From Pedobacter sp. BAL39 (GTDB taxonomy: Bacteria; Bacteroidota; Bacteroidia; Sphingobacteriales; Sphingobacteriaceae), in the NCBI RefSeq assembly GCF_000170795.1, contig NZ_ABCM01000007.1, positions 124,001 through 188,000 of the forward strand: 64,000 nucleotides of DNA, in the 5' to 3' direction. Under the pieces are notes generated by a model. It was not told the origin of the DNA and searched no databases. It saw nothing but the letters and a program-made list of their open reading frames with translations. Made by a program: the position numbers and the translations under genes. Each line of letters begins with the position of its first letter. The stretch's first letter is position 1. This document shows, piece by piece, positions 26,074-35,700 of the stretch.

Positions 26074-27474
26074 TTAGTTCCAGTCTGCGTGGAAAATGCC
26101 TTCGCTGTCTGTACGTTCAAAAGTATGGGCGCCAAAAAAGTCGCGTTGTGCCTGTGTCAGGTTAAGCGGTGAGTTGGCGGTTCTCAATGAATCGTAATAG
26201 GTGAGGGCAGAAGCAAAACAAGGCATGGCCACACCATGTTTGATGGCGGTGATTACCACATTTCTCGTTCCCGGAATGATTTCCTGCAATTGTTTCTGGA
26301 TCCCTGCATCTGCATATAAATGTGGCAGATCGGTTTGTTTCTTATAAGCCTGGTAGATATCTTCCAGCAATACGGCCCTGATGATACATCCCCCGCGCCA
26401 GATTTGTGAGATCTCCTGAAGGTTAAGCTCGTATTTATATTCTTTAGATGCCTGTGACAACAGATGTAGTCCCTGAGCGTAAGAGGTGATCATGGCAAAA
26501 TAAACCGCCTGTTCCAGCTGAACCTCAAATTCTTCCTTATTGTCAATTGCTTCTTTAACATGCGGAAGTGCTTCTGATAGCTCAACACGAAGCGTTTTGA
26601 ACTTAGAAAGGTCCCTTGCACTTACCGATTCATTGATGGTCGGAATTGGCAGCTGCAGGTCCATCGAAACCTGGGAAGTCCATTTTCCTGTACCTTTTGA
26701 TTTTGCTTCATCTTTAATCACATCGATCAGATAACCACCGGTCTTCTCGTCTTTGACTTTGAACACATCCCTGGTCACTTCCAGCAGAAAAGATTTCAAT
26801 CTGCCTTCATTCCATTTTTCAAATACACTATAAATCTGCTCATTATTGTACCCAAGGCTATTTTTCAGGAGGTCATAAGTTTCTGCAAGAATTTGCATCA
26901 TGCTGTATTCGATACCATTATGGACCATCTTCACGAAATGACCTGAAGCACCTGGACCGATGTAGGTCACACATGGATCACCGTTTACTTTCGCAGATAC
27001 GGCTTCCAGAATTGGTTTTACAGCTTCATAAGCTTTTTTATCGCCACCCGGCATCATACTAGGTCCGAATCTGGCACCTTCTTCACCACCGGAAATTCCC
27101 ATGCCAAAGAAGTGGATGCCCTGATCGGCAAGCTCCAAAGATCTTCTTGTCGTGTCCGTGAAATGAGAGTTACCACTATCAATGATCAGATCACCTTTGT
27201 CCAGCAATGGAAGCAGTTCTTCAATAACGCTATCTACAATTTTTCCTGCAGGAACGAGTAAAACGATCCTTCTTGGCAATTCCAGGCTTTGTACAAAATC
27301 AGACAAATCAGCAAACCCTTTTAGCTGATGGGCCTTACCATCTTCTTCCAGTTTCTTCAGCATGTCTGCACTTTTGTCGTAACCCGTTACCGAGAAACCG
27401 TTGTCAGCCATGTTGAGCAATAAGTTCCGGCCCATCGTTCCAAGGCCAATCATTCCTAAAGTATACTTGTTCAT
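26074..27474 (-). CDS. gnd: 6-phosphogluconate dehydrogenase, decarboxylating
   Basis: A 466-aa enzyme that oxidatively decarboxylates 6-phosphogluconate to ribulose 5-phosphate. N-terminal nucleotide-binding GLGTMGRNLLLNMADNG; FFGMGISGGEEGARFGPSMM; catalytic Lys in GHFVKMVHNGIEYSMMQ; and the C-terminal helix region with IWRGGCIIRAVLL. At this length it belongs to the long, dimeric NADP-type class, in which the conserved segment GTGKWT is present. It follows the sugar kinase gene by 12 bases. With zwf and pgl it completes the oxidative pentose phosphate branch, supplying NADPH. Confidence 0.96.
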   Translation of the reverse strand: MNKYTLGMIGLGTMGRNLLLNMADNGFSVTGYDKSADMLKKLEEDGKAHQLKGFADLSDFVQSLELPRRIVLLVPAGKIVDSVIEELLPLLDKGDLIIDSGNSHFTDTTRRSLELADQGIHFFGMGISGGEEGARFGPSMMPGGDKKAYEAVKPILEAVSAKVNGDPCVTYIGPGASGHFVKMVHNGIEYSMMQILAETYDLLKNSLGYNNEQIYSVFEKWNEGRLKSFLLEVTRDVFKVKDEKTGGYLIDVIKDEAKSKGTGKWTSQVSMDLQLPIPTINESVSARDLSKFKTLRVELSEALPHVKEAIDNKEEFEVQLEQAVYFAMITSYAQGLHLLSQASKEYKYELNLQEISQIWRGGCIIRAVLLEDIYQAYKKQTDLPHLYADAGIQKQLQEIIPGTRNVVITAIKHGVAMPCFASALTYYDSLRTANSPLNLTQAQRDFFGAHTFERTDSEGIFHADWN

Positions 27475-27486
27475 TTTTGTAGCTAT

Positions 27487-28236
27487 TTATGATTTTGGAT
27501 AGGTGGTAAATACATGATATTTCTCTTCCAGCTTCCATAGTTTGGCACCGCCTTTAATGCCGTCCCTGTTGGAGACGATCACGATGTTATGGTCGAGTTC
27601 AAAATCAATATGTTTGGAGTTACCACCTCCTATATAAAGTGTATCGTAGTTAAATACGGTTTTGTAAATTTCTATGATGCGTTGCAGGCGCTTGTTCCAT
27701 TCCTTTTTGCCGACTTTAGCCAGTGCTTTGGACCCAATGTAATCGTCATAATCCTTGTTTTTCGAGATGGGCAGGTGTGCGAGCTCCAGGTGGGGCAGGA
27801 GATCCCCGTCGAACAATAATGAAGTCCCGAAACCTGTGCCCACAGTACACACCATTTCGAAACCTTTACCGGCAACCACGCCCAGGGCCTGTTGGTCGGC
27901 ATCGTTGATCAGGCGCACAGGCGTACCAAAAAGGTCACTTACCTGCTGTGCCAGATCTACATTTGTCCATTTGTTTTCTGCCAGGTTAGGAGCAGTCTGC
28001 ACCACGCCACATTTGACATATCCAGGAAAGCCAATAGAGACTTTATGAAAAGGAAGAAGTCCTGTAACCAGCTCTTTGATGCTGCTTAACACTGCTTTGG
28101 GTGTGGAATCTTCAGGAGTGGGAAGTTTTGTATATTCAGAAAGCAACTCACCTTCGGGGCTCAGGATGCAAGCTTTTAAACTTGTTCCTCCGATATCTAT
28201 AGATAATATATTATCGTTCAGTTCTTCTTCAGACAT
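27487..28236 (-). CDS. ROK-family kinase, polyphosphate-glucokinase-like
   Basis: A 249-aa sugar kinase of the ROK/ASKHA fold. Phosphate loop 1 is ILSIDIGGTSLKACIL; the catalytic Asp lies in INDADQQALGVVAG; loop 2 is VGTGFGTSLLFDGDLLPH. The segment LPTPEDSTPKAV after the first strand resembles actinobacterial polyphosphate glucokinases (PPGK), and the length is also as in PPGK rather than typical ROK glucokinases. It would make glucose 6-phosphate for the zwf, pgl and gnd enzymes encoded downstream. Use of polyphosphate rather than ATP is inferred; polyphosphate itself is made by the ppk1 product encoded 15 kb away. Confidence 0.8.
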   Translation of the reverse strand: MSEEELNDNILSIDIGGTSLKACILSPEGELLSEYTKLPTPEDSTPKAVLSSIKELVTGLLPFHKVSIGFPGYVKCGVVQTAPNLAENKWTNVDLAQQVSDLFGTPVRLINDADQQALGVVAGKGFEMVCTVGTGFGTSLLFDGDLLPHLELAHLPISKNKDYDDYIGSKALAKVGKKEWNKRLQRIIEIYKTVFNYDTLYIGGGNSKHIDFELDHNIVIVSNRDGIKGGAKLWKLEEKYHVFTTYPKS

Positions 28237-28356
28237 GTATGTTTTAGATAAAAGATGGTCTGCATTGTTATCGGAATCAAAATAACAAAAAATCGATCAT
28301 TTAAATAAACTAAAGCGTAAGATAATACAATAAAATAACATTACGCTGTCGGTACC

Positions 28357-28980
28357 CTAGCCGAAGACGTGTTGAACCGCCAGTGTAATTTCTTCCCTGG
28401 TGATGGTGTGTGGTCGTCCGGGATAAACCTGTACCGCCACTTTTCCATTTTTGCTTTCGATCACTTCTTTACTTTCCATCACCCTGGATACCGGCACATG
28501 CGGATCTGGATTCCCTGTGCTGATCCATATCGGCGTCTGTGCAAAATCGCCGGTATAGTTGTCCAGGTTGATCGTTTCTCCGATCAGGCCGCCGGTGAAA
28601 GCAATCGCGCCACCATAAGCTGCGGCATGACGTGTGATGTATTCCAGTGTCAGACAGGCACCCTGTGAAAATCCTACAAAATAGATTTGCGACAGCGGGA
28701 TTCCCTGAGCGACGACGTCGGTAGTGAGTGCGTCAATCTGTGCCAATGCTGAATCCAGGGCGGGCTGGTTTTCCGCTTCCGGCGCCATGAAGCTGTAAGG
28801 GTACCAGCTGTTGTTCGTCGCCTGTGGCGCAAACAAGGCAGCATCATTGATTTTAAGGTGGTTATTCAGTGCGATGATGTCTTCGGCTGAAGAGCCCCTG
28901 CCATGCAGGAAGATGACGGCTTTTGAGGCCTCCCCAATTGGGAGACCTGCGGTAATGATATTTTTTTGATGTGTATACAT
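28357..28980 (-). CDS. MhqD-like carboxylesterase / phospholipase
   Basis: A 207-aa alpha/beta hydrolase of the phospholipase/carboxylesterase (Abhydrolase_2) family. The oxyanion-region motif is VIFLHGRGSSAED, the nucleophile Ser is in VGFSQGACLTL, the acid is probably the Asp in STGNPDPHVPVS, and the His is in GRPHTITREE. No signal peptide, so cytoplasmic. It starts 2 bases after the stop of the ring-cleaving dioxygenase gene. In Bacillus the comparable MhqD and MhqO proteins protect against quinones and catechols, and the pairing here suggests the same. Confidence 0.87.
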   Translation of the reverse strand: MYTHQKNIITAGLPIGEASKAVIFLHGRGSSAEDIIALNNHLKINDAALFAPQATNNSWYPYSFMAPEAENQPALDSALAQIDALTTDVVAQGIPLSQIYFVGFSQGACLTLEYITRHAAAYGGAIAFTGGLIGETINLDNYTGDFAQTPIWISTGNPDPHVPVSRVMESKEVIESKNGKVAVQVYPGRPHTITREEITLAVQHVFG

Positions 28981-28982
28981 GA

Positions 28983-29918
28983 TTAGTCTAATTTTGGTAA
29001 AATGGCTTCGATTACGGATCTGTTGCTTTCGTATTGTGCGGGCAGTTTTAAATTGGTGCCCAGTTCTTCCAGTGATTCATCCACCTCAAAGCCCGGATTA
29101 TCAGTGGCAATTTCAAAAAGTACACCTCCTGGTTCACGGAAATACAGCGAATAGAAGTAGTTGCGGTCGATTTTTTCCGTAATGTTCAACCCTGCTTCTA
29201 CCACTTTGTCGCGGAAATACATCAATGTCTCTTCATCTTTTACCCTGAAGGCCACATGGTGTACCGAACCTCCCGCAACATGGCCAACCTGTTCGCCTGG
29301 TGCCTCTACAAGGTCAACAATTGCGGCCTGGGATACGGCATCTGTGACGAAACGCGACCTGTTGACTTCCGTTTGAGCGAGTTTATACCCCAGGATGTCG
29401 GTCAGCACTTTCGCAGTAAGCTCCATTTTGTTGGTCGTAATGGTAATGTGGTGAAAACCATGGATGGCATTTTCAGCGCTGATTTCATCTGTTATCCATT
29501 GCGGACGGTCATCTGCTGTGGCGGATTCTGTCAGCTCAAATTTCAATCCATCAGGATCTAAAAAGGTGAGGTAACGTTCGCCGAATTTCTCCGCAGGTTT
29601 GTTGTAGATGACATTGTATTTCTCGAGTCTTTTTAACCAGAAGTCAAGGCTTCCTGCAGGAACGCTGTAGCCAATTTCAGTAACCTGCCTTGTGCCGCGG
29701 CGACCCGCCTGTATGCCTTCCCATGGAAAGAAGGTGAGGATTGTGCCTGGCGTACCATGCTCATCTCCATAGTAAAAGTGATACGTATTCGGATCGTCAA
29801 AGTTGACGGTTTTCTTTACCAGTCTTAATCCCAATACCTGGGTGTAAAAATTGAAGTTTTTTTTTGCATTTCCTGCGATGGCAGTAATGTGATGTATACC
29901 TAAAATTTCTTTTTTCAT
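28983..29918 (-). CDS. VOC-family ring-cleaving dioxygenase, MhqO-like
   Basis: A 311-aa metalloprotein with two vicinal-oxygen-chelate domains (about 5-125 and 150-285). Likely metal ligands are His in GIHHITAIAG and GFHHITITTNK and in the VHHVAFRVKDE segment, with Glu in PGGVLFEIATDNPGF. The family includes the hydroquinone dioxygenases of the MhqO group. It probably opens hydroquinone rings or removes their adducts in the cytoplasm. It is first in a two-gene operon with an esterase. A promoter with an overlapping dyad lies just upstream, so quinone-responsive repression is plausible; no regulator gene is adjacent. Confidence 0.88.
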   Translation of the reverse strand: MKKEILGIHHITAIAGNAKKNFNFYTQVLGLRLVKKTVNFDDPNTYHFYYGDEHGTPGTILTFFPWEGIQAGRRGTRQVTEIGYSVPAGSLDFWLKRLEKYNVIYNKPAEKFGERYLTFLDPDGLKFELTESATADDRPQWITDEISAENAIHGFHHITITTNKMELTAKVLTDILGYKLAQTEVNRSRFVTDAVSQAAIVDLVEAPGEQVGHVAGGSVHHVAFRVKDEETLMYFRDKVVEAGLNITEKIDRNYFYSLYFREPGGVLFEIATDNPGFEVDESLEELGTNLKLPAQYESNRSVIEAILPKLD

Positions 29919-29940
29919 GACTTGTTGTTTTAATCTGATA

Positions 29941-29985
29941 CAAATTTAAGGGCTCCCGGATTCCTAAATCTTATCATATCGTAAG
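29941..29985 (-). promoter_or_regulatory. promoter and overlapping operator-like dyad of the mhq-like operon
   Basis: On the minus strand TAAATTTG (29948-29941) fits the -7 consensus about 23 bases before the start codon. The region of the -33 box coincides with the imperfect palindrome CTTATCATATCGTAAG (29970-29985; CTTAnnATATnnTAAG, 12 of 16 positions symmetric). A repressor bound there would block the promoter. Confidence 0.55.
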
Positions 29986-30014
29986 AAATGATTTTAGTCG
30001 TCTTTTTTTTGGCT

Positions 30015-30045
30015 TTTGATTAAAATTGATAAAACCGTAACTTTG
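30015..30045 (+). promoter_or_regulatory. promoter P1 of the fatty acid hydroxylase gene
   Basis: TTTG at 30015-30018, a 19-base spacer and TAACTTTG at 30038-30045: a full match to the Bacteroidetes -33/-7 consensus. Confidence 0.65.
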
Positions 30046-30083
30046 ACTATCAGCTATCCTATTGTCAAATTTGCGCAGCGGCC

Positions 30084-30114
30084 TTGAAAAAAAAGGCTGG
30101 CGGCGCTATTTTTG
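30084..30114 (+). promoter_or_regulatory. possible second promoter P2 of the fatty acid hydroxylase gene
   Basis: TTG at 30084-30086, a 20-base spacer and TATTTTTG at 30107-30114. Its transcript would start about 10 bases before the ATG at 30132. The TTG that could be taken as an upstream start codon is better explained as this -33 box. Confidence 0.5.
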
Positions 30115-30131
30115 TCGGTAAATATTATTTT

Positions 30132-30752
30132 ATGAAAAAGAATTACGTATCAAATTCGCCTGAATCCGTCAGAATGTTTAAAAGTTCATTTCTGGAGAGC
30201 CTTTCAAAGGTTCCCTTTTATGTGCCGCTTATCGTATACATTCCTGTGATCGGCTATTTCGGATACCAGTCTTTTTTCAATAACCCCATCCTTACCGCGA
30301 TAGGTGCTGTGGCTTTAGGATTGTTCATCTGGACTTTTACTGAATATATCCTGCACCGCTTCATATTTCACTTTTACCCGAAATCTGAATGGGGCAGGAG
30401 GATACATTTTATCTTCCACGGGGTACATCACGATTATCCCAATGATGCGCACAGATTGGTAATGCCTCCTTCCGCAAGTATTCCATTGGCACTTGCCTTT
30501 TATTTTCTTTTTAAAGCGATACTTCCTGTTCATCTGCTGGATGGCTTCTTTACAGGATTCATCATCGGTTACCTGGTTTACGACATGATGCACTATTTCC
30601 TGCACCATGCCCGTTTTTCCCATCCCATCCTGAAAAGGCTGAAACAACACCACATGTTACATCATTATGATGATGCGACCAAAGGTTATGGTGTAAGTTC
30701 TGATCTTTGGGATAAGATTTTCCGTTCGGAAATCCTTAAAAAGAAGTCGTAG
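30132..30752 (+). CDS. fatty acid hydroxylase (sterol desaturase superfamily)
   Basis: A 206-aa membrane di-iron enzyme. Two N-terminal hydrophobic spans (about 27-45 and 52-75) and a further pair near 120-155 frame the His clusters: HRFIFH, HFIFHGVHHDYP, HYFLHH and HHMLHHYDD, which hold the two irons. The order matches the FA2H-type fatty acid 2-hydroxylases, so it may hydroxylate the N-acyl chain of a ceramide or other lipid; Sphingobacteriaceae make sphingolipids, which fits. ATG 30132 is chosen because both promoter elements lie before it. Monocistronic. Confidence 0.87.
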   Translation: MKKNYVSNSPESVRMFKSSFLESLSKVPFYVPLIVYIPVIGYFGYQSFFNNPILTAIGAVALGLFIWTFTEYILHRFIFHFYPKSEWGRRIHFIFHGVHHDYPNDAHRLVMPPSASIPLALAFYFLFKAILPVHLLDGFFTGFIIGYLVYDMMHYFLHHARFSHPILKRLKQHHMLHHYDDATKGYGVSSDLWDKIFRSEILKKKS

Positions 30753-31106
30753 TTAAAGCGCAGCATTCCTGCGTTCCCCTTTTCTTGTAATTTGTTTGAT
30801 GGCCTGTCATGGTATACTGCTATGCCATGCTCGTTGTGTTCTCGTACCCAATAGACAGTTTATTCAGCTAACCTTGTTTCCTGGTTGATAGTACCTTCCA
30901 TGTACCAATAGTCCCATTAAACCAGCATCAAACAGTGTTGATCGAGCAATCAAAACAGAATGAATGTGGAACGAAAGCAGGGTAAAAATCGGCCTAAATG
31001 GGGAAAGCAAATGAAAAAAATGAGGAATATCATTTTATCTTGAACAGATGTGGGCTAATTTGTCGGCTAATTAATTGAAAATCAGTTACGAAAAACTAAA
31101 TTAACC
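30753..31106. other. gene-free stretch of 354 bases
   Basis: No open frame with coding character, RNA gene, strong hairpin or consensus promoter was recognised. It separates the hydroxylase from the DUF6266-like gene on the same strand. Confidence 0.5.
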
Positions 31107-31949
31107 ATGGCAGTCGCAAATCACAACAATGGCCTCTTTATCGGAAAAGTGGGCAACACCGTTTCTTATATGCTAAATGGGCAGTACGTCATGCGTACTA
31201 TCGGCAAATATAAGGGAAAGCGCAGTATCAAACAACTGGCCAACATGATGTCCATGAAGGTCACCACGAGTTTCCTGAGCTCCGTACAATCTTTCATTGA
31301 CGTCGGCTTCGGGCTGGAGGCAATGGGGACAAATAAAAATGCCTTTAACCTGGCTACCTCTGCTGTGAAAAAAAATGCAGTAAAAGGCGAATACCCTAAT
31401 TTAAGTATAGACTACAGCAAAGTGCTGCTCAGTAGGGGGACTGTGCCTGCACCTGAGGGCGTAAGTATCAGTAAAACAGATCAGGGTGTACTGATCAAGT
31501 GGGAGGAAGCGCCACCAGGACCGCTCCGTAGAGGGCAAGACGGCGTAATGGTCCTGGTTTATTTCCCTGAACAGAACTTCTCTTTAGCGACCTTCCATGC
31601 TGGAAAACGAAAAGACGGATCATGCTGCTTTGAAGTACCCAAATCTTATCTGCATAAGCACATGGAGGTTTACATCAGTTTTAGGCAGAGTGATGGAAAG
31701 GCGGTATCTGATTCGGTTTATGCGGGAAACCTGAATGCTGAACACGAAACGGTGAAGGATATTGAAAACAACAAACGTTACACAGAAACAAAACAACGTT
31801 TTGATGTCATAGATGCGATACTTAAGAAAAAACTGATCCTCAGTGGCGCAGGCATGATCATTTACGATAAGCAATACCGGCATTTAATCAAAGAATATGA
31901 GGTGTTAAGGGAAAAACTGAAAAATATGCCAGGAAAGTCACGCTCTTAA
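31107..31949 (+). CDS. DUF6266-like protein
   Basis: A 280-aa protein of unknown function that fits what I know of DUF6266, a family common in Pedobacter and relatives. The conserved opening is GLFIGKVGNTVSYMLNGQYV followed by MRTIGKYKGKRS. The middle (about 118-215) is beta-rich and Ig-like, with PAPEGVSISKTDQGVLIKWE resembling a fibronectin-type strand. The C-terminal 60 residues are Lys-rich and helical. No signal peptide or membrane span. It stands alone between two gene-free stretches. Family assignment is from memory and moderately sure; the role is unknown. Confidence 0.65.
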   Translation: MAVANHNNGLFIGKVGNTVSYMLNGQYVMRTIGKYKGKRSIKQLANMMSMKVTTSFLSSVQSFIDVGFGLEAMGTNKNAFNLATSAVKKNAVKGEYPNLSIDYSKVLLSRGTVPAPEGVSISKTDQGVLIKWEEAPPGPLRRGQDGVMVLVYFPEQNFSLATFHAGKRKDGSCCFEVPKSYLHKHMEVYISFRQSDGKAVSDSVYAGNLNAEHETVKDIENNKRYTETKQRFDVIDAILKKKLILSGAGMIIYDKQYRHLIKEYEVLREKLKNMPGKSRS

Positions 31950-32071
31950 AAACAGCAATTTATAAGGCTATTCAAGGTTCAACTTAAGAATCGAGAATAA
32001 AAAACTGTAACTCCGACGTTATACACATCAGTTTTTCCATTTAAAAAGGTAAAACACTGGACTGGGTATGC

Positions 32072-32172
32072 GTAAAGAAAAAAGAAATACAGTTTTGAGC
32101 CGACATGCAAATGTTTTTCCTTCAGAAAAAGATTTGAGGAGGCGAAAAATTGTATTTCTTTTTTCTGTTTAC
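32072..32172. repeat. extended nested inverted repeat of about 100 bases
   Basis: Outer arms GAAAAAAGAAATACA (32077-32091) and TGTATTTCTTTTTTC (32151-32165) are perfect over 15 bp and continue with GTAAA/TTTAC-like ends. Inside, CAAATGTTTTTC (32108-32119) and GAAAAAGATTTG (32125-32136) pair at 11 of 12 positions around CTTCA. The whole could fold as one long hairpin. It lies in the 31950-32759 gene-free, AT-rich stretch before the fibre operon, in which I otherwise saw only a lone TAGCTTTG (32499-32506) resembling a -7 box. Confidence 0.7.
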
Positions 32173-32759
32173 ATAAAAGTCCGGATTGTCTATATTTTTA
32201 GGCGCAATGTATGTTCGTTCGCAATATATTTCAGAAAATAACTTTTAACCCCATCGTTAATTTTACCTTAAATGTGAATTTAAGATTAAAATTAGTACCT
32301 AACTATAATCACTATTGACCTAATTTCACATTTTTTGATTTACTGAAATGTTATTCTGTTCTTTTAATGACATTTTTTTATAATTTTTTTAAGATAAAAA
32401 TTATGATAAACCTCTGTATATAAGAATTTTAGCCTTTTTTTGGCGTTCTGTATCAAAATTATTTTACTATATGTGCAATGATATTCCGACTTGGAGTGTA
32501 GCTTTGCTACGGAATAAGTGATTTATTTTAAAAGAGCAGGTTATAAACACGCCTGAATTGCGGTAAACGGACAATATAAAGGATAGGTTAATAGAGGGTT
32601 TCCATGTGCGATATTCAGTAATCAGCTGAATGATGTATGTATGGAACTTTTACTGATTGATTTTGATGGTGTATGTCTTACGTTAAGGTAAGTTCTTTTC
32701 TTCCGGTTCAAATTAAACACTTATTTAAAATATAATACTCCATCTAAATACGGTATCTC

Positions 32760-35700
32760 ATGAATAAAAAAGTTAAGCATTACGCCATGCTTATCGCATT
32801 ACTGTTCGCATTCGGCGCGAAAGCACAAGTAGGAATAGGAACAAGCATCCCTGATGCCAGTGCACAACTTGAAGTTTTGTCAACTTCAAAAGGTTTACTG
32901 ATTCCAAGAATGTCACTATTACAGCGTGATGCTATCAATAACCCTGCCAATGGGTTGTTGGTATATCAAACCAACAACACTGCCGGTTTCTATTTTTACA
33001 ATAACGGACAGTGGATGAGATTGACGAACCACACTGAACTGGGTACCGGAAATGGTGGAAACGGTGCAAATGGAAACACGATCCTCAATGGTGCGGTCAT
33101 TCCTGCACCGGCCATCGGCGTAAATGGCGATTTTTATCTGAACACCTCAAATAACACCTTGTATGGTCCAAAAATAAACGGCAGCTGGCCTGTAAACGGT
33201 ATCCTCCTCGTAGGTGCGAAAGGAGAAAAGGGCGATAAAGGTGAAGACGGGGCCGCAGCACAGAAAGGCGATAAGGGTGATAAAGGAGACAAAGGTGACC
33301 CTGGAGAAAAGGGTGAAAAAGGCCAGGACGGAGCTGTGGCACAGAAAGGCGATAAAGGTGATCCTGGTGAAAAAGGTGAAAAGGGTGAAAAAGGAGATTC
33401 CGGCGCTGTTGGTTTGCCTGGTATTCCAGGTGTAGCCGGGCCTGCAGGTGAACAAGGCCTAAAAGGTGAAAAGGGCGATCCGGGGAATTCATTGCCAGGA
33501 ACGGGGAAATCTATTACCTCTCCTGGTACTATCAATATCCTAAATGGATCGGAGGCGGTGCTTAAAGATGTTACGCTTGAGCTTGCCGACAATGCAGTGA
33601 CTTCTGCAAAAATAGCGGATGGAACCGTGAGCAATGCAGACCTTAATAAATCAAACATCCCTCTGAGTGGCTTTGGCACACCTTTAAGAAACATTCCAAT
33701 GGCAGGTTTCAGGTTTACTAACCTGGCTGCACCAGTCAACAACCAGGATGCTGCTACAAAAAAATACGTCGACGATAAGATTGCAGGCGGCATCACGCTG
33801 CCGGAACTAAGTCTTAGCTTTGATGCTGCTCAGAATTTATCCATCAAAGGAGGAAACTCCGTTAGTCTCAACGACCTTAACCAGTCGCTGAGCTTAGCAG
33901 GAACGATACTGTCCATTTCCGGGCCGCGCAACAGTCATGTGGACCTTGCTGCGCTGGTAGGTTCCGGTAACGGTAACGGTAACGGTAATGGCATTTCCGC
34001 AGTATCACATGATGCTACATTAACAGGTGCAGGTACAACCGCTTCACCGCTTGGTTTGGCTAATACAGCGGTAACCCCGGGGGCTTATACTGCTGCAAAC
34101 ATTACTGTAGATGCACACGGTAGAATTATCGCTGCAAGCAATGGTACCTCTGGTGGAGGTAATACTGGTACACTAGCGATCGCTAATGGTGGTACGGGAG
34201 CAACCAATGTAACCGATGCGCTTAAAAACCTCGGACTGGATAATGTAGAAAATACCAAAGATCTGGATAAGCCGATCAGTAAAGCGACGCAGGATGCACT
34301 GGATGCAATAGTAGCTTCGGGAACACCGGACGCTACAACCCTATTGAAAGGTAAAGTTCAGCTGGCAGGTGACCTGAGTGGTACTGCGGAGGCACCAATT
34401 ATTGCTAATGACGCGATCACGGCTGATAAAATCAAAAATGGCAGCGTAACGGATGCTAAAATTACTGGTGTCAGCGGAACAAAGGTAACCGGCAGTATTT
34501 CCGGTAATGCAGCGAATGTCACCGGCGTTGTTGCTGTGGCCAATGGTGGTACAGGTGCTAACAATGCTGTGGATGCAAAAGCGAACCTCGGCCTTAGTGC
34601 TGTTGACAACACCAGCGACCTTGATAAGCCGGTCAGCCGGGATACAGAGGCAGCACTCGCAGCTAAAGAAGATACTAAAAATAAAAGTACCGATATGCAA
34701 TTGGATTCTGCATCAAATGTGAAGTATCCTACCGTAAATGCAGTGATGACTTACATCGATGCGAAAGGTGGGATTGCTGATGCAACAAACTCCCTGAAAG
34801 GTAAACTGATGCTGACCAATGAACTTGGTGGAACAGCCGATGCACCAACTGTTGTTAAGGTAGGTGGCGTAGCGGCTGCAGATATTAAAAAAGGGGTAGA
34901 TCTGGCCAACGACGCTACTCCTCAAAACATTGCAGAAACAATTGTAAAAAGAGATGCTTCTGGAAACATTACCGTAGGAACAGTAACGGGCGACCTGAAT
35001 GGAAACGCAACGACTGCTACTTCTGCGGGCTCAGTAACAGGTGTTGTAAAGGTACCCAATGGTGGTACTGGGATTACTTCTTACACACCGGGGAACTATA
35101 TCAATGCACTCGATGCTACAACGATGCAGCAGAGAACACCTGATCAGGTGAAAACTGATCTGGGCGTTGATCTTAAAGAAGATGTAGCGAATAAAACAAC
35201 GGATGGTACGCTTGCCACCAACTCCGATAATAAATATCCGTCAGAAAAAGCAACAAAGACCTACGTAGATAAAAAGGTCAATGATGCAGTAATAGGAGCC
35301 GGCGGAGTTCCTGATGCGACCACAACGATTCTCGGTAAAATACAGCTTGCAGGTGACCTGGGCGGGTTTGCTTCGGCACCAACGGTTCCGGGACTAAAAG
35401 ACAAAGAACCCTTAATTACTACACTTTCTGTTGAAAAAGGGGGAACAGGGATCAATTCCTACACTGCAGGGAATTTTCTCGTTGCAGATGGTCAAAAGAG
35501 TCTTGCTCAGCTTACTCCTTTACAACTGAAAACGGCCTTAGGTCTCAATCTGGTAGACAACACCAGCGATGCCAGCAAGGAACTGAGTGATAAGACAAAA
35601 GATGCATTGACAGCTGGTCTGAGTACAAAAATTGACAAGTCCGAGAAAGCCCAGAACAATGGTGTAGCTACCTTGGGTGCTGATGGTAAAATTCCTACAG

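Noticed and set aside
33134..33796. Pro-rich 220-aa minus-strand frame with SPFSPF repeats
   Set aside because: It is the complement of the collagen-like Gly-X-Y coding repeat.
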